A DNA stretch of 64,000 bases from Megalonaias nervosa (taxonomy: Eukaryota; Mollusca; Bivalvia; Unionida; Unionidae), in contig JAECUM010001766.1 in the NCBI GenBank assembly GCA_016617855.1, positions 1 to 64,000 on the forward strand, given 5' to 3'. The translations under genes and the position numbers were made by a program. Position 1 is the stretch's first letter. Each line of letters starts with the position of its first letter. Positions 21,918-31,007 of this stretch are shown here, piece after piece. The notes beneath the pieces were generated by a model, which worked only from the letters and a program-made list of their open reading frames with translations, was not told the DNA's origin and made no database searches.

Positions 21918-22418
21918 ATGAACCATGAAAACATCAATGATATTATCTGTGCTATTAAAAAATTAAAATATAATGGAATAAAAATATCTGATAATCTTGA
22001 TCCTCAGAAAATTATGTGCGATTTTGAATCACTGCAACAGAGAAAATTTGATAATAAATATACACTACCTTCAAACTACAGGTTTATAAAATTAATATAT
22101 CAATCTATGCTTGAATCACTAGCTATGGTAAACGATGATCAGGTAAAGCTATTTGCACCTCTTGCACAGTCAATCGAAAAGGTTAAATCCGAACTGTCTC
22201 ATGAGTACGAAAGAAAAGAGATCGTGGATAATCGTATAATGAAATTAAGAAAGATTATGCTATCTGATTCTGTCAATAATGACGCTGAGAGCAGCGACGG
22301 TGAAGGTGGACCCTTGACTGTAATTATGGCTAAACAAAAATCCTGGCAAAACTGGCAGTCGAACTATCTGTTTTTGTTAAGAAATAGTTATTTGACGTAT
22401 TCAAATATTACCCGCTGA
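21918..22418 (+). CDS. unknown helical protein
   Basis: 166 codons from ATG 21918 (MNHENINDIICAIKKLKYNG). The frame is open further upstream to 21876, but the ATG preceded by 'aatatatatata' fits the starts of its neighbours. It is predicted mostly helical, with a charged stretch (IEKVKSELSHEYERKEIVDN) likely to form a coiled coil, an acidic segment with SSDGEGG, and an aromatic C-terminus. I recognise no family. Its 3' end overlaps the reverse-strand HNH gene by 31 bases. An early regulatory or accessory role is a guess from position only. Confidence 0.6.
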   Translation: MNHENINDIICAIKKLKYNGIKISDNLDPQKIMCDFESLQQRKFDNKYTLPSNYRFIKLIYQSMLESLAMVNDDQVKLFAPLAQSIEKVKSELSHEYERKEIVDNRIMKLRKIMLSDSVNNDAESSDGEGGPLTVIMAKQKSWQNWQSNYLFLLRNSYLTYSNITR

Positions 22419-22891
22419 TTATATTTTTTCGAAAATGCAGATTTGTACATTTTATCAGCTGCAAATTGTACCGATCGTGGAAGTATATCAAAATATCTGG
22501 CAGCTGCGTTTATTGATGGGAAAGTTATTTCTTGGTCTGTTTCTGTATTTATAGATTTAATAGCTCTCTTTACGAATACTTTACACCTTCCTGTATTTCC
22601 ACTTACAGAATTTTGACTTTGTGTAACAACTTGCAAGTTACATAGATGATTATTCTGGGGATTCCCATCAAAGTCATCAATTACAAGTCCATCTTTAATC
22701 AATCCAAAATAACATTCGAATATGAATCTATGTGATAGATAATGTTTATTTCCCCCAGCATTGAATATAAAATAACCAGTATTATTAAGACTACCGACTG
22801 GTTTTTTTAATCGACAGTTTCTGATAGTGCCATCACGAGACGCTTCATAATTTTTAATGGTTGGATGTTTCACAAATTCGTTTTGCTCCAT
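22388..22891 (-). CDS. HNH endonuclease-like protein with NUMOD-type ends
   Basis: 167 codons. An N-terminal NUMOD4-like segment (NYEASRDGTIRN) leads to an HNH_3-like core at residues 52-92: LSHRFIFECYFG, then VIDDFDGNPQNNHLCNLQVV. A NUMOD1-like DNA-binding segment (INAAARYFDILPRSV) lies near 128-141. Such genes are homing-type endonucleases of viruses and mobile elements. The usual IDH of the core reads IDD here, so the catalytic His may be lost and the protein may only bind DNA. It is free-standing on the strand opposite its neighbours. The start has an AT-rich leader on the minus strand. Confidence 0.8.
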   Translation of the reverse strand: MEQNEFVKHPTIKNYEASRDGTIRNCRLKKPVGSLNNTGYFIFNAGGNKHYLSHRFIFECYFGLIKDGLVIDDFDGNPQNNHLCNLQVVTQSQNSVSGNTGRCKVFVKRAIKSINTETDQEITFPSINAAARYFDILPRSVQFAADKMYKSAFSKKYNQRVIFEYVK

Positions 22892-23004
22892 TTATATACT
22901 AATACTATTTGTCTAAATTATTATTCTGAAATCTGGCCAGATAATCCTCTACGGTTTTTATAGGGGATTTACCATTTTTTTTGTCATAATAACGTTTTAA
23001 CTCT
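22892..23004. other. short spacer upstream of the HNH gene
   Basis: AT-rich. It may carry the HNH gene's promoter and the end of the cysteine-rich gene. Confidence 0.35.
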
Positions 23005-23208
23005 CTATATTTTTTTACCGCCGCATTTCACACATAACCGAGTTTTTCCTCTGACTCCAACACCACACTGAATACACGGTTTTGGTCCTAGACTTCCATA
23101 TCTAACACATTGCATATGGTAGCTACAGAATTCATTCACGCATGCTCTGTTACAAGGAGAAGTATGTCCAATTTTAAGCCAGTGGCAGTAATTCTTTGTT
23201 TCAATCAT
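23005..23208 (-). CDS. small cysteine-rich zinc-binding protein
   Basis: 67 codons with ten Cys/His ligands: Cys8, Cys19, Cys23, Cys28, His31, Cys34, then a CxxC pair at 45-48 and another at 59-62. The second half (PCIQCGVGVRGKTRLCVKCG) is a clear zinc ribbon. Small zinc proteins of this kind occur among the early genes of Polintons and related viruses, but the role is unknown. It is transcribed away from the next gene. The region 23209-23252 is AT-rich and probably a bidirectional promoter. Confidence 0.65.
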   Translation of the reverse strand: MIETKNYCHWLKIGHTSPCNRACVNEFCSYHMQCVRYGSLGPKPCIQCGVGVRGKTRLCVKCGGKKI

Positions 23209-23252
23209 TATATATATACTAAAAAATCAATTTAAATATTTGTTTTAATTAT

Positions 23253-23474
23253 ATGGAGGAATTATCCGTTATTGAACCTTCCCCTGCTAGATTTGACCTT
23301 GACAGACTACCAGAATATAAATTTAGTGTTTCGATGCAGGATCTAGCTTTAATGAATGAAGATATAACTAAACGTATCCGTGAAGCCAAAAAAGAATTTC
23401 GTGACGATGGTGCTGCTCATGCATGGTCAACATTCAGAGTTGGAAATGTTTTCAATATGATGAATGACGAATGA
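23253..23474 (+). CDS. short acidic protein, unknown
   Basis: 73 codons: MEELSVIEPSPARFDLDRLP, then a charged helical segment (NEDITKRIREAKKEFRDD). Its position just before the polymerase could make it a terminal protein or regulator, but nothing in the sequence shows this. It may also be a detached piece of the polymerase gene's N-terminus. Confidence 0.5.
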   Translation: MEELSVIEPSPARFDLDRLPEYKFSVSMQDLALMNEDITKRIREAKKEFRDDGAAHAWSTFRVGNVFNMMNDE

Positions 23475-23555
23475 GGAAAAGTAATTATTAACCACCTTGA
23501 TAATCAAAAATATTTTATTTTAATAAAATTTATTGTAAGTACAGATAATGATATC

Positions 23556-24944
23556 TAGATTATTCGTGATAAGCGTGATCCAGTACGTGTGCAGTTGGGA
23601 AGCAATATTGTTCTCTTAAATAATAAATCCAAGCCCGGAATACTTACTGGTATAGACAGACCGTATTATGAGCGAGGGTATCCTGTGACCGCAGTTGTAT
23701 ATGCAATATATCCGCTGAATGATAAACCTGATGTTAAGAATCTTAAACCGATGAAACTGTCGAGAATAAACTGTGTAGCTGAACGAGTTACAGAACATTT
23801 CACAAATGTGATACGTGGTAATGGCCTGACAGATTTAAGCCGTAAAAAAAATAAACACATGGGCAGAATCAGTTAAAGATACCGGAGCGTCTATCAAAGA
23901 TGTCGCTGAGCAAGAAAAGAAATTAAAATTCCCAATAACAGTAAAGACGTTAACAGGAGAGATTTTATATAAACCAAAATATGAATCAAGAGGAGCTCCG
24001 ATAGATATCATCGATCATAATTCGCATGCGTGGACCTCAGCAGTAACAATATTTCCACGAGATAGAACGGTTAAATTTTATGATGGTCATATACTTGATT
24101 TTATCAAAAATATCAGTAAAAGTGACCCTGTATCTGTGTGGTTATTTCAAAGTTCAGAATACGAACATTACGATCAGTTTGTACGGCCTAATGGTAATAT
24201 TTACCGTACAGAATCTCTTCATGAAGAAATGGAACATCTTGCGCTGAAATATACTTCAGACAATGTCAAAGTTAGACAATTATTAAATAATTGTTTTACC
24301 GTTTCATCAGTAGCTGCCCATTTCGCTCAGGAGAAAAATTCATGGAAACCGACACGATCGGAATTTATTGAAGATGTCCAGAAAAGTTGTATAGAATATG
24401 GACACGGTGGATTATGGAATACCAAATACAACTATAGTGACGTTATCTCTGTTGATATGGCAGCGTGTTATCCTGGGAGTTTTCTTGGATATGGGGAATG
24501 TTCTAGATACTTTAAGAGATTTGGACATCCATCACACGAGATGACCAAGGTTTCGATAAACGGATCCCTACCAGATTTTGATCTAACAGGATTTGCGTGT
24601 GTAGAATCATTCGAGTTTGCACAAAATCTTCATCCTATCAACTATATTTGGTTTGGAAGACATTTTTCAGAGAAGTACTGGGTACCGATAGTGCTGCTGC
24701 GGTATATGATTGATGTTTGAATTTTAATATCGTTGAGAGTAACTGAAGCGATTATATCGTATCGTCCGCAGAAGCAAGTTTGGTTACCGGAACCTGTCGA
24801 TGATGCCAGGAAGAATTCCTTGATCTTGACGAAGATGATTGTAAATGCAGGGACAATGAAAAACTTGCAAAGGATCTTGGTAGAAAGATAATCGGCAAGT
24901 TTACTCAAGGTAGTTCATATGATTATAAACGACACTGTACAAGA
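23556..24944 (+). pseudogene. polB: DNA polymerase B (Polinton type), N-terminal and palm part, broken
   Basis: Polymerase-like sequence runs through several frames. The first block (about 23560-23876) includes RVQLGSNIVLLNNKSK. A frame change follows at an A run near 23845. The second block runs from about 23850 to the stop at 24718-24720 and carries motif A, SVDMAACYPGSF (DxxxxYP), at about 24451-24486. Frames change again between 24690 and 24800. Motif B-like KDLGRKIIGKFTQG is read at about 24869-24910 in the frame of the next ORF. This is the B-family polymerase of Polintons. No N-terminal exonuclease motifs are clearly visible. At least three frame breaks make it non-functional here. Confidence 0.8.
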
Positions 24945-26726
24945 TTGATTATGGACGATGCTGAACTAGATTTTATAATCGCTGATACAGTGGAAAAAAA
25001 TACGTTTGTAAACCGATGTAATGCTTATTTATCAGACAGGACCAAACTAGGTACGATTGTGAGCTATATTGATGGCGATTCACCGCAGTTCACTCATTTA
25101 AGATCTTCGATGTTGGCTTATGTTTCAATAAATCTATTGTCGATGATAAACAGATTTCCTAATGATGCTGTTAGAGTTGCTACGGATTCATTTTATATAC
25201 ATAAAAAATATAAGGATTTATTAAAACCGCTGCTCGGTGATGGTGAATGGGGAACATGGAGGATGAAACAAGAGAATATACTTAGCTATTCTGAATCTGC
25301 CGACGTTGAAATTATGGAAATATATTACAAAAATAATAATCAAGCATCAAAGTCATCTGCACCATCTGTAGACGACCCTGTAGCTAGACATAAGACTGTT
25401 TATCTGAACGGATGCGGTGGTTCAGGCAAAACAACTCGTGCGATTAACTTATTTATGAATAATAGTTCAGATATAATCGTTTTAACACCTACACATAAAT
25501 TAGCCAGGGAAATAAAAGAACGAGGAGTAAAATCATGTACATACCATAGTTTCTTTAGATGGTGCGGAGACACATGGACTCCTGAGAGAATGGGTGAAAA
25601 ATATATACCTAAGTATATTATATGGGATGAGATATGCACGATGTCGTTAGAAGTATTAAAAGTATTTCTTGAATGGTTGTTATTAAAGAATACTGCTGTG
25701 ATAATGTGTGGTGATCATGGTCAACCACCACCTTTTGTTGGACAATCTCCACATGAATGGCTGAAGAATAACGTAGATTATTATGAAGAAATAAATGATG
25801 ACTGTAGAGCCATTGATGAACCGCTGAAGGAGTTTAAAAGATTAATCAGACTGCAGCCAGATAAAATACAATGTGAAATAATGCGAGGAGTAATTCCAGA
25901 AACTACGATGAGTGATTTTTGGACTTTATGGAGACCCGCTGATTTGATAGTCGCAAGTAGAAAGATAGTTCGTGATGAACTACAGGAGAAATTATTTACG
26001 TTACATAAAGAAAAGTTTTCAGATCTACCTGTACCTTTGTGTTATCGCCCAGTTGACACTCGACGGCAAAATATCGAAGTGGAAATTCGTGGTGTATCGG
26101 TGGAACCAAAGGTACAGAATCTCGTCTTGAATGATATTGTTTTGGTTGCTATTGATGTTGTTGAATGCGCATTGAGTATGGATAAATCTCCATGGACGTT
26201 AGGATACGCTATAACGATTCACTCATCTCAAGGATTAACTATTTCTGAAACAAATGTCTGGATTGTAGATGATCGGATTGAATGGTCGAATTTAGTCTAT
26301 CTTGCAGTTTCTCGAGTCAGAAGAATATCTCAACTACATAGGGTTATTATAGATTACGTGATAACTGAGGAAATCACTAATGACACTGCTGCAATAAAGA
26401 AAAAATTAGCGGGTTATAAGCAGTGTGACAAAAAAAATAAGCGTGACTTTGATATTGGTGCTGAATTTATTATAACGCTAAAACAACGACAGAATAATGA
26501 TTGTGCAAGCTGTAACTGTAAGATGCTATGGCAGTATTCGAATAATAATCCAAGACAATTTACCGTAGATAGAATCAATAGCGATCTAGGTCACACACGT
26601 GATAATGTGATGCTGACCTGTCTTGAATGCAATCGACGTAGAGGTTCTGGTTATGTAATTGTATGTGGTGATAATTGTGTATCTGCAGGAATTACTTGTA
26701 ATTGTTCACGTACAAATCCACGCTGA
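24945..26726 (+). CDS. polymerase B C-terminus fused to SF1 helicase and HNH domain
   Basis: 593 codons. Residues 1-100 still belong to the polymerase: motif C reads VRVATDSFYI at 76-85. From about 150 an SF1 (Pif1/RecD-like) helicase follows: Walker A GCGGSGKT at 156-163, Walker B IIWDEICTM with Asp228-Glu229, motif III CGDHGQPPP at 255-263, and late motifs AITIHSSQGLT at 422-432 and YLAVSRVRR at 452-460. Residues 515-570 form a zinc-type HNH unit: CASC at 520-523, FTVDRINSDLGHT at 539-551, CLECNRRRG at 559-567. It ends with a further Cys-rich tail. All three enzymes sit in one open frame, so the fusion is real in this copy. The last 76 bases overlap the integrase gene tail to tail. Confidence 0.88.
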   Translation: MIMDDAELDFIIADTVEKNTFVNRCNAYLSDRTKLGTIVSYIDGDSPQFTHLRSSMLAYVSINLLSMINRFPNDAVRVATDSFYIHKKYKDLLKPLLGDGEWGTWRMKQENILSYSESADVEIMEIYYKNNNQASKSSAPSVDDPVARHKTVYLNGCGGSGKTTRAINLFMNNSSDIIVLTPTHKLAREIKERGVKSCTYHSFFRWCGDTWTPERMGEKYIPKYIIWDEICTMSLEVLKVFLEWLLLKNTAVIMCGDHGQPPPFVGQSPHEWLKNNVDYYEEINDDCRAIDEPLKEFKRLIRLQPDKIQCEIMRGVIPETTMSDFWTLWRPADLIVASRKIVRDELQEKLFTLHKEKFSDLPVPLCYRPVDTRRQNIEVEIRGVSVEPKVQNLVLNDIVLVAIDVVECALSMDKSPWTLGYAITIHSSQGLTISETNVWIVDDRIEWSNLVYLAVSRVRRISQLHRVIIDYVITEEITNDTAAIKKKLAGYKQCDKKNKRDFDIGAEFIITLKQRQNNDCASCNCKMLWQYSNNNPRQFTVDRINSDLGHTRDNVMLTCLECNRRRGSGYVIVCGDNCVSAGITCNCSRTNPR

Positions 26727-27628
26727 GGGGCTGTAGAATCTAGTCTGTAGATTGTAGGTCTTCCAGTGGATCTAACTATGTCAGAAATTGTATGTGTAGT
26801 AACGCTCCAGACAGGATCGGTTGCTCTTTTTTTACCACCCTCAAGTTCCCCAGGCTCATATAAATATCTTACAGTTACGTTACCTAATACCGGTCGAGGT
26901 TGTTGTTTATCGCTACGGGTTATATATTTTTTTGTAATCGCATTAGAAGGTTTCATGGAAGTTGCACGAGTAATTTCATTATTTAATGCAGCTATTACAT
27001 CTGGTAACCTTGCAACCCATTCACGAGATCTCTCTCCGGACTTAAAGTCGGTAGATATTTCCCTCACGTATTGATATTCAAATAACCGCTCAGCAAGTGT
27101 TCTATTAAATCTTTCAACGATTGCCTGATCACGATGAATTTCAGTATGTCCTCGTCTGATTTTAACGTTATGTTGCTTCACCAATGATGATACTGTACCA
27201 AGAAATTCTTTATCAGGATCAACCTGTAATAATTGTGGCCATCGCAAAGGTCCTCGCTGATAAATTCGCTCGAACGCAGATGCAACTTCAGATGCTGTCT
27301 TTGTTGATAATGGTTCCGCTTCTTTATATCTACTCGCAACGTCAACGACAGTCAATGCGTATTTGTACGTGCGTGATTTTCGTCCACGTGTTTTAATAGT
27401 ATCGTGTGGTAAAAATAAAATATCTGCTTGATGAACTTCATTAGGGACGCTGACATCAAAATGTGCATATTGAATTTTTTTAGGTGGTGGTAGATAAATC
27501 TGCCATATTGCCTGTCGTGCTAACCACGCTGCAGCGACATTATGTGAGACTTTTGCTGCTTCGGAAAGTTTAGTAATAGCTGCTTTGCCTCTCCAATATC
27601 CTCTCGGGGAATAATAAACAGATTCCAT
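26651..27628 (-). CDS. retroviral-type (rve) integrase
   Basis: 325 codons, intact. The DDE core is visible: Asp69 in HQADILFLP, Asp137 in QVDPDKEFLG and Glu172 in AIVERFNRTL, a D-34-E spacing typical of the family. A helical N-terminal region rich in Ala and basic residues precedes it. The C-terminal part (DPVWSVTTHTISDIV, then PTIYRLDS) resembles the SH3/chromo-like segment of Polinton integrases. It would insert the element's ends into host DNA. It converges on the helicase ORF and lies 16 bases from the next reverse-strand gene, so the two may be co-transcribed. Confidence 0.93.
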   Translation of the reverse strand: MESVYYSPRGYWRGKAAITKLSEAAKVSHNVAAAWLARQAIWQIYLPPPKKIQYAHFDVSVPNEVHQADILFLPHDTIKTRGRKSRTYKYALTVVDVASRYKEAEPLSTKTASEVASAFERIYQRGPLRWPQLLQVDPDKEFLGTVSSLVKQHNVKIRRGHTEIHRDQAIVERFNRTLAERLFEYQYVREISTDFKSGERSREWVARLPDVIAALNNEITRATSMKPSNAITKKYITRSDKQQPRPVLGNVTVRYLYEPGELEGGKKRATDPVWSVTTHTISDIVRSTGRPTIYRLDSTAPQRGFVREQLQVIPADTQLSPHTIT

Positions 27629-27644
27629 TATATTAGTTATATAA

Positions 27645-28145
27645 TTAATTACCAGCCCCTAGCATTATTTTACTTTTCATAGCAGTTTTTACTAGAAAAC
27701 TAGCGAGTTTTTCTCTGAGAGATTTATTAGGTATAGAATTTAACGCATGAATCAATTTTGCATCTGCGAGATGTCGTTGTTGTAAATCTTTACTTTTATA
27801 CACAACATCATGCACATGACATGCTTGATCGATCTTATTTACTGGATGCTCTCCTGGTCTTGGTTGATCTTGATCATCAAGTCGGATATCAAGTCGGGTT
27901 CCAGGACCACAATAATTATATCCAGGAAGGTGTTTCTCACCGGGGTATTTAGCCCATGGGGTTCCTGGTAATTTCCCTAATGAAGAGGCTATATCTCCAC
28001 CTGTCTTTGATGAAATAAATTTATATTTTTTTGTACCACATTTTACACATTTACCTGTAATTGCACGTCTTTTATTTTTTGTTGTTATTGTTGTTAATTC
28101 GGCAGTTGGTGTAAATGCTCTGCATCGAACACAATATAGACTCAT
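27645..28145 (-). CDS. zinc-ribbon / phospholipase A2-like protein
   Basis: 166 codons. Residues 1-40 form a zinc ribbon (CVRC at 5-8, CVKC at 33-36). Residues 72-135 match the parvovirus VP1u-type phospholipase A2: a Ca-binding loop YCGPGT at 78-83, then a catalytic HD at 112-113 in CHVHDVVY and Asp128 in LADAK. In parvoviruses this enzyme breaches the endosomal membrane; the same use during capsid entry is likely but inferred. The C-terminus is basic and helical and ends KIMLGAGN. The gene is intact and diverges from the ATPase gene across only 12 bases. Confidence 0.85.
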   Translation of the reverse strand: MSLYCVRCRAFTPTAELTTITTKNKRRAITGKCVKCGTKKYKFISSKTGGDIASSLGKLPGTPWAKYPGEKHLPGYNYCGPGTRLDIRLDDQDQPRPGEHPVNKIDQACHVHDVVYKSKDLQQRHLADAKLIHALNSIPNKSLREKLASFLVKTAMKSKIMLGAGN

Positions 28146-28157
28146 GTTATTAATGAT
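28146..28157. promoter_or_regulatory. 12-bp divergent intergenic gap
   Basis: Only 'ttattaatgata' separates the divergent PLA2 and ATPase starts. Promoters must overlap the coding ends or act through very short AT-rich elements. Confidence 0.4.
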
Positions 28158-28817
28158 ATGGATATAATTGATTTTTCAGCGACACGGAAACAAGAACCAG
28201 TAAAGCACCATCCAGTGCTTCCGAATTCTATCAGAATGATAATAATAGGTCCATCTGGATCTGGTAAAACACAATTATTGCTTAATATAATAATGCGATG
28301 GCTCAAGTGGGATAGGTTATGTTTGGTAGCACCATCTGTAGATGATCAGCGGTGTTATGGGGTACTTAAAGATTTTAATGAAAATGCAAAGATATTGGAT
28401 AATGATGTTATTGATTTTATTACCGATATCGATGAGGCACCATCTGTAGATGATCTAGATGGACTTATTAATAATTTAGTAGTGTACGATGATGTTATGC
28501 TGGATAAACAATCCAATCCAGCTAGAATATTTTCTCGAGGTAGACATAAAAATACTGATGTGATTTATGTTACACAACGATACACGCAGATACCTAAGGT
28601 AATTAGAGATAACTGTAATATTTTGGTTGTATTTAATGGAGTAGATAATTATACCCTGCAGAATATTTACTATACTTGGTGTTCAGGGGACATGGACATG
28701 ATTAAATTTAAAAACTTCTTTTCAAAAGCACAAGCTGTTCCGTTCGGATTTATAACGATAAATTTACATGATCCAAGATCTAGATATCGTGTAGGTCTGG
28801 ATAAAATCTTTGGTTAG
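28158..28817 (+). CDS. FtsK/HerA-type genome packaging ATPase
   Basis: 219 codons, intact. Walker A GPSGSGKT at 31-38, Walker B NLVVYDDVM at 106-114, a polar sensor segment VIYVTQ at 135-140, and conserved Arg in SRGRHKN at 127-131. This is the A32-like ATPase that pumps DNA into capsids in Polintons, adintoviruses and virophages. Its length is normal for the family. The start lies 12 bases from the divergent PLA2 gene, so the two share a promoter region. It is the last gene before the right terminal repeat. Confidence 0.93.
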   Translation: MDIIDFSATRKQEPVKHHPVLPNSIRMIIIGPSGSGKTQLLLNIIMRWLKWDRLCLVAPSVDDQRCYGVLKDFNENAKILDNDVIDFITDIDEAPSVDDLDGLINNLVVYDDVMLDKQSNPARIFSRGRHKNTDVIYVTQRYTQIPKVIRDNCNILVVFNGVDNYTLQNIYYTWCSGDMDMIKFKNFFSKAQAVPFGFITINLHDPRSRYRVGLDKIFG

Positions 28818-28907
28818 TTTATTATAACGATAACTCATCAAAATTGTAATGTCAACACGCTGCAGCCCCACATAGGGACCATTAATTTTTGTAAAATAAA
28901 AAATCAG

Positions 28908-29161
28908 AAAAATTGAGTGACCCGGTGCTGATGTACACGGAGGGTACCATAATACTGAAAACCAATTAGAGAAAATGTCATCGATAGAACCTTTATTTTT
29001 GTAAAATAAGGTCTCCAGCAAATTGGTCTGTCCACCTTCTCTGATATACTCGAAGGGTATCATAATATTGGAGATCAATTAGAGAAAATCTCATCGATAG
29101 AACCGTTAAATTGCAAAAATAAGGTCAGGAAAAAAGTGGTCTGTCCACCCTCCCTGCTGCT
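28908..29161 (-). repeat. Polinton right terminal inverted repeat
   Basis: Reverse complement of 13192-13445 with scattered mismatches, including the internal 113-bp duplication. It ends CTGCTGCT. Confidence 0.92.
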
Positions 29162-29265
29162 TACCTAACTCATTAAAATGTGATCCCAGTATGACAACAC
29201 AACGAACAACAATACAGTTTGATTCAATTCTCGCAATTAGACTAGTGAACCTATTTACATAATGG
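29162..29265. other. right flank of the Polinton
   Basis: Host sequence between the Polinton and dispersed repeat B. No match elsewhere in the window. Confidence 0.4.
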
Positions 29266-29415
29266 CGCAACTGCATGTACATTGTAGGTTTGAACACGCG
29301 CTGAATGAAGTACATCCCTTGGAGTCGAATCATGGGCACCACGGCACTAAACTTTATTAGCGCCATAATACAGTAATGAACTTGTAGTTTGCTTTGATGT
29401 AAGCGATCTTACACC

Positions 29416-30577
29416 ATACCTGTCAACTCTCATACCAGGAGGGGAAAAAACCCCAAATTTGGGGTCGCTCCACGCCTACCTCCTGATTTAATATCACCCA
29501 TTTTTTTCAGAGAACTCCCGATTATTACATTATGTCTTCGATTTTCATTTCTCCTAAAAATAAGAAAAGTCCTACATAAATAGATATATCTTATGCAATT
29601 CATGGAAGCCATGTGCTATTGAATCACCTGTGAATATTGTTGTGACGAAATAATTGGTTTACTAGAAAGAATTTGCTTCTTCACTAAATAGAATGTTAAG
29701 TTTAAACATTATTCACATAAATTTATGATTTTTTTTACCTCTACAACACTTCAAAAATCAGAAAATAAGCCAGAACAAAAACTAAACCACAACAATAAAA
29801 TTGTCAACAATTAATTTCAATCCCAAGAATGATCTCTATGAATGCTATAACTCCATATGCTATAGAGTCATTCCCACCAAAGAAACTTACACAAATGAAC
29901 ACCTGGCATTCTTAAACCATATATATGAATGTTAGTAACCATCAATAAATTAAAAGAACGAATGAAAATACCACACAGCATATGTGTCCTCAAAAAAACA
30001 AATCCTGAATGCATGTTTTATAGTAAACAATACTAAATGCCTTACGAGTTGACAATAAAGGAATGAGGTCTGATATACAACAATGGGAAAATAGTTGCCA
30101 CATGTACGACTGCCTCTTTAGGTACCATTAATTCAACAAAATTGGGCATCCTTTATTTGCCAATCAATTGCTGGTGCTGGCATAATACACAGTAGTGTAG
30201 AACACAGTTTCTTTGAATTATGATAGAGGGCCAGTTGTTTTCTCAAAATAGTTGCATCAATAAGGATTAACTTTTAATTAGTCGTGCTGGCTTTCGTGCT
30301 TGTTTATTTAAGACTAACCTTTAACTATTGTGCAGTTTGACCACAGCTCACCAAAATATGAAAATAGGGCATGTCCTGGGGGAAAATAAGGTGCATCAAC
30401 TGGAGAAACAGCGCATCCTTTGTGAATTTCACACATATTGGACCTGGAAGATCAATCAGTATTTAGTGAAAACAAGGCTTTAAAAATGCCGTGAAAAATG
30501 TCCCGATTTTAGGTCCTGATCTCTCTTTTTTATTGTTCAGTCTCCCTACTTGGCTTTTGAAAAGTTGACATGTATGC
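29416..30577. mobile_element. non-autonomous DNA transposon with 8-bp target duplication
   Basis: Flanked by CTTACACC at 29408-29415 and 30578-30585. The ends share an inverted core: 'atacctgtcaact' on the left and the complement of 'agttgacatgtat' on the right. An 8-bp duplication fits the hAT superfamily, but no transposase is encoded. The paralogous site at 41287-41300 lacks the insert. Confidence 0.7.
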
Positions 30578-31007
30578 CTTACACCCCGTTTTACAAAATT
30601 ACAGTAATTGTGCTAATATTATGGAATGAAAGGCAATTACACATTGATGTACTGGTATAGTTGCCAGTCAAAATTCCCACTTAACTCATTAACCCCTGCT
30701 GCCCCGATAACTCGTTGTACTTTACCTCCTTCATCTCCCGAGTGCCTCGATAGCTTGGCTGAGTTTACCTAGCTTGTATCCCAGGCGCAGAGTTTGAGTG
30801 ACAGTATTTGTCTAGGCTTGTATCCCGCATGACGAGTTAAATCGGCACAAACCATTGGTTGATTTCAAGCCATTTCCTAATTATGCAGGCAGTTTAACCA
30901 ATAAAATTTTAGCTTACATAGACAGAGTGAACATTGCTGAACAAAGGGGAAAAAAAATTTGACTTTGATAGCGGCAGAAATAGTGAAAATATTTAGATCT
31001 GAAAAGG

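Larger units (their letters stand above)
13192..29161 (+). mobile_element. Polinton/Maverick (adintovirus-like) element
   Basis: About 16 kb bounded by 254-bp inverted repeats that begin AGCAGCAG at both outer ends, in keeping with the AG...CT termini known for Polintons. It carries the family's core genes: retroviral-type integrase, protein-primed-type DNA polymerase B, FtsK/HerA packaging ATPase, adenain-like cysteine protease, double-jelly-roll capsid protein and penton-like protein. Size and content match the usual 15-20 kb. Several genes are broken, so this copy is an old, probably immobile integrant. The expected 6-bp target duplication is not clear: TACCCT just outside the left end against TACCTA outside the right end is close but not adjacent or identical. 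Confidence 0.95.

Noticed and set aside
26766..27396. Plus-strand ORFs opposite the integrase
   Set aside because: Shadows of an intact, motif-bearing reverse-strand gene.
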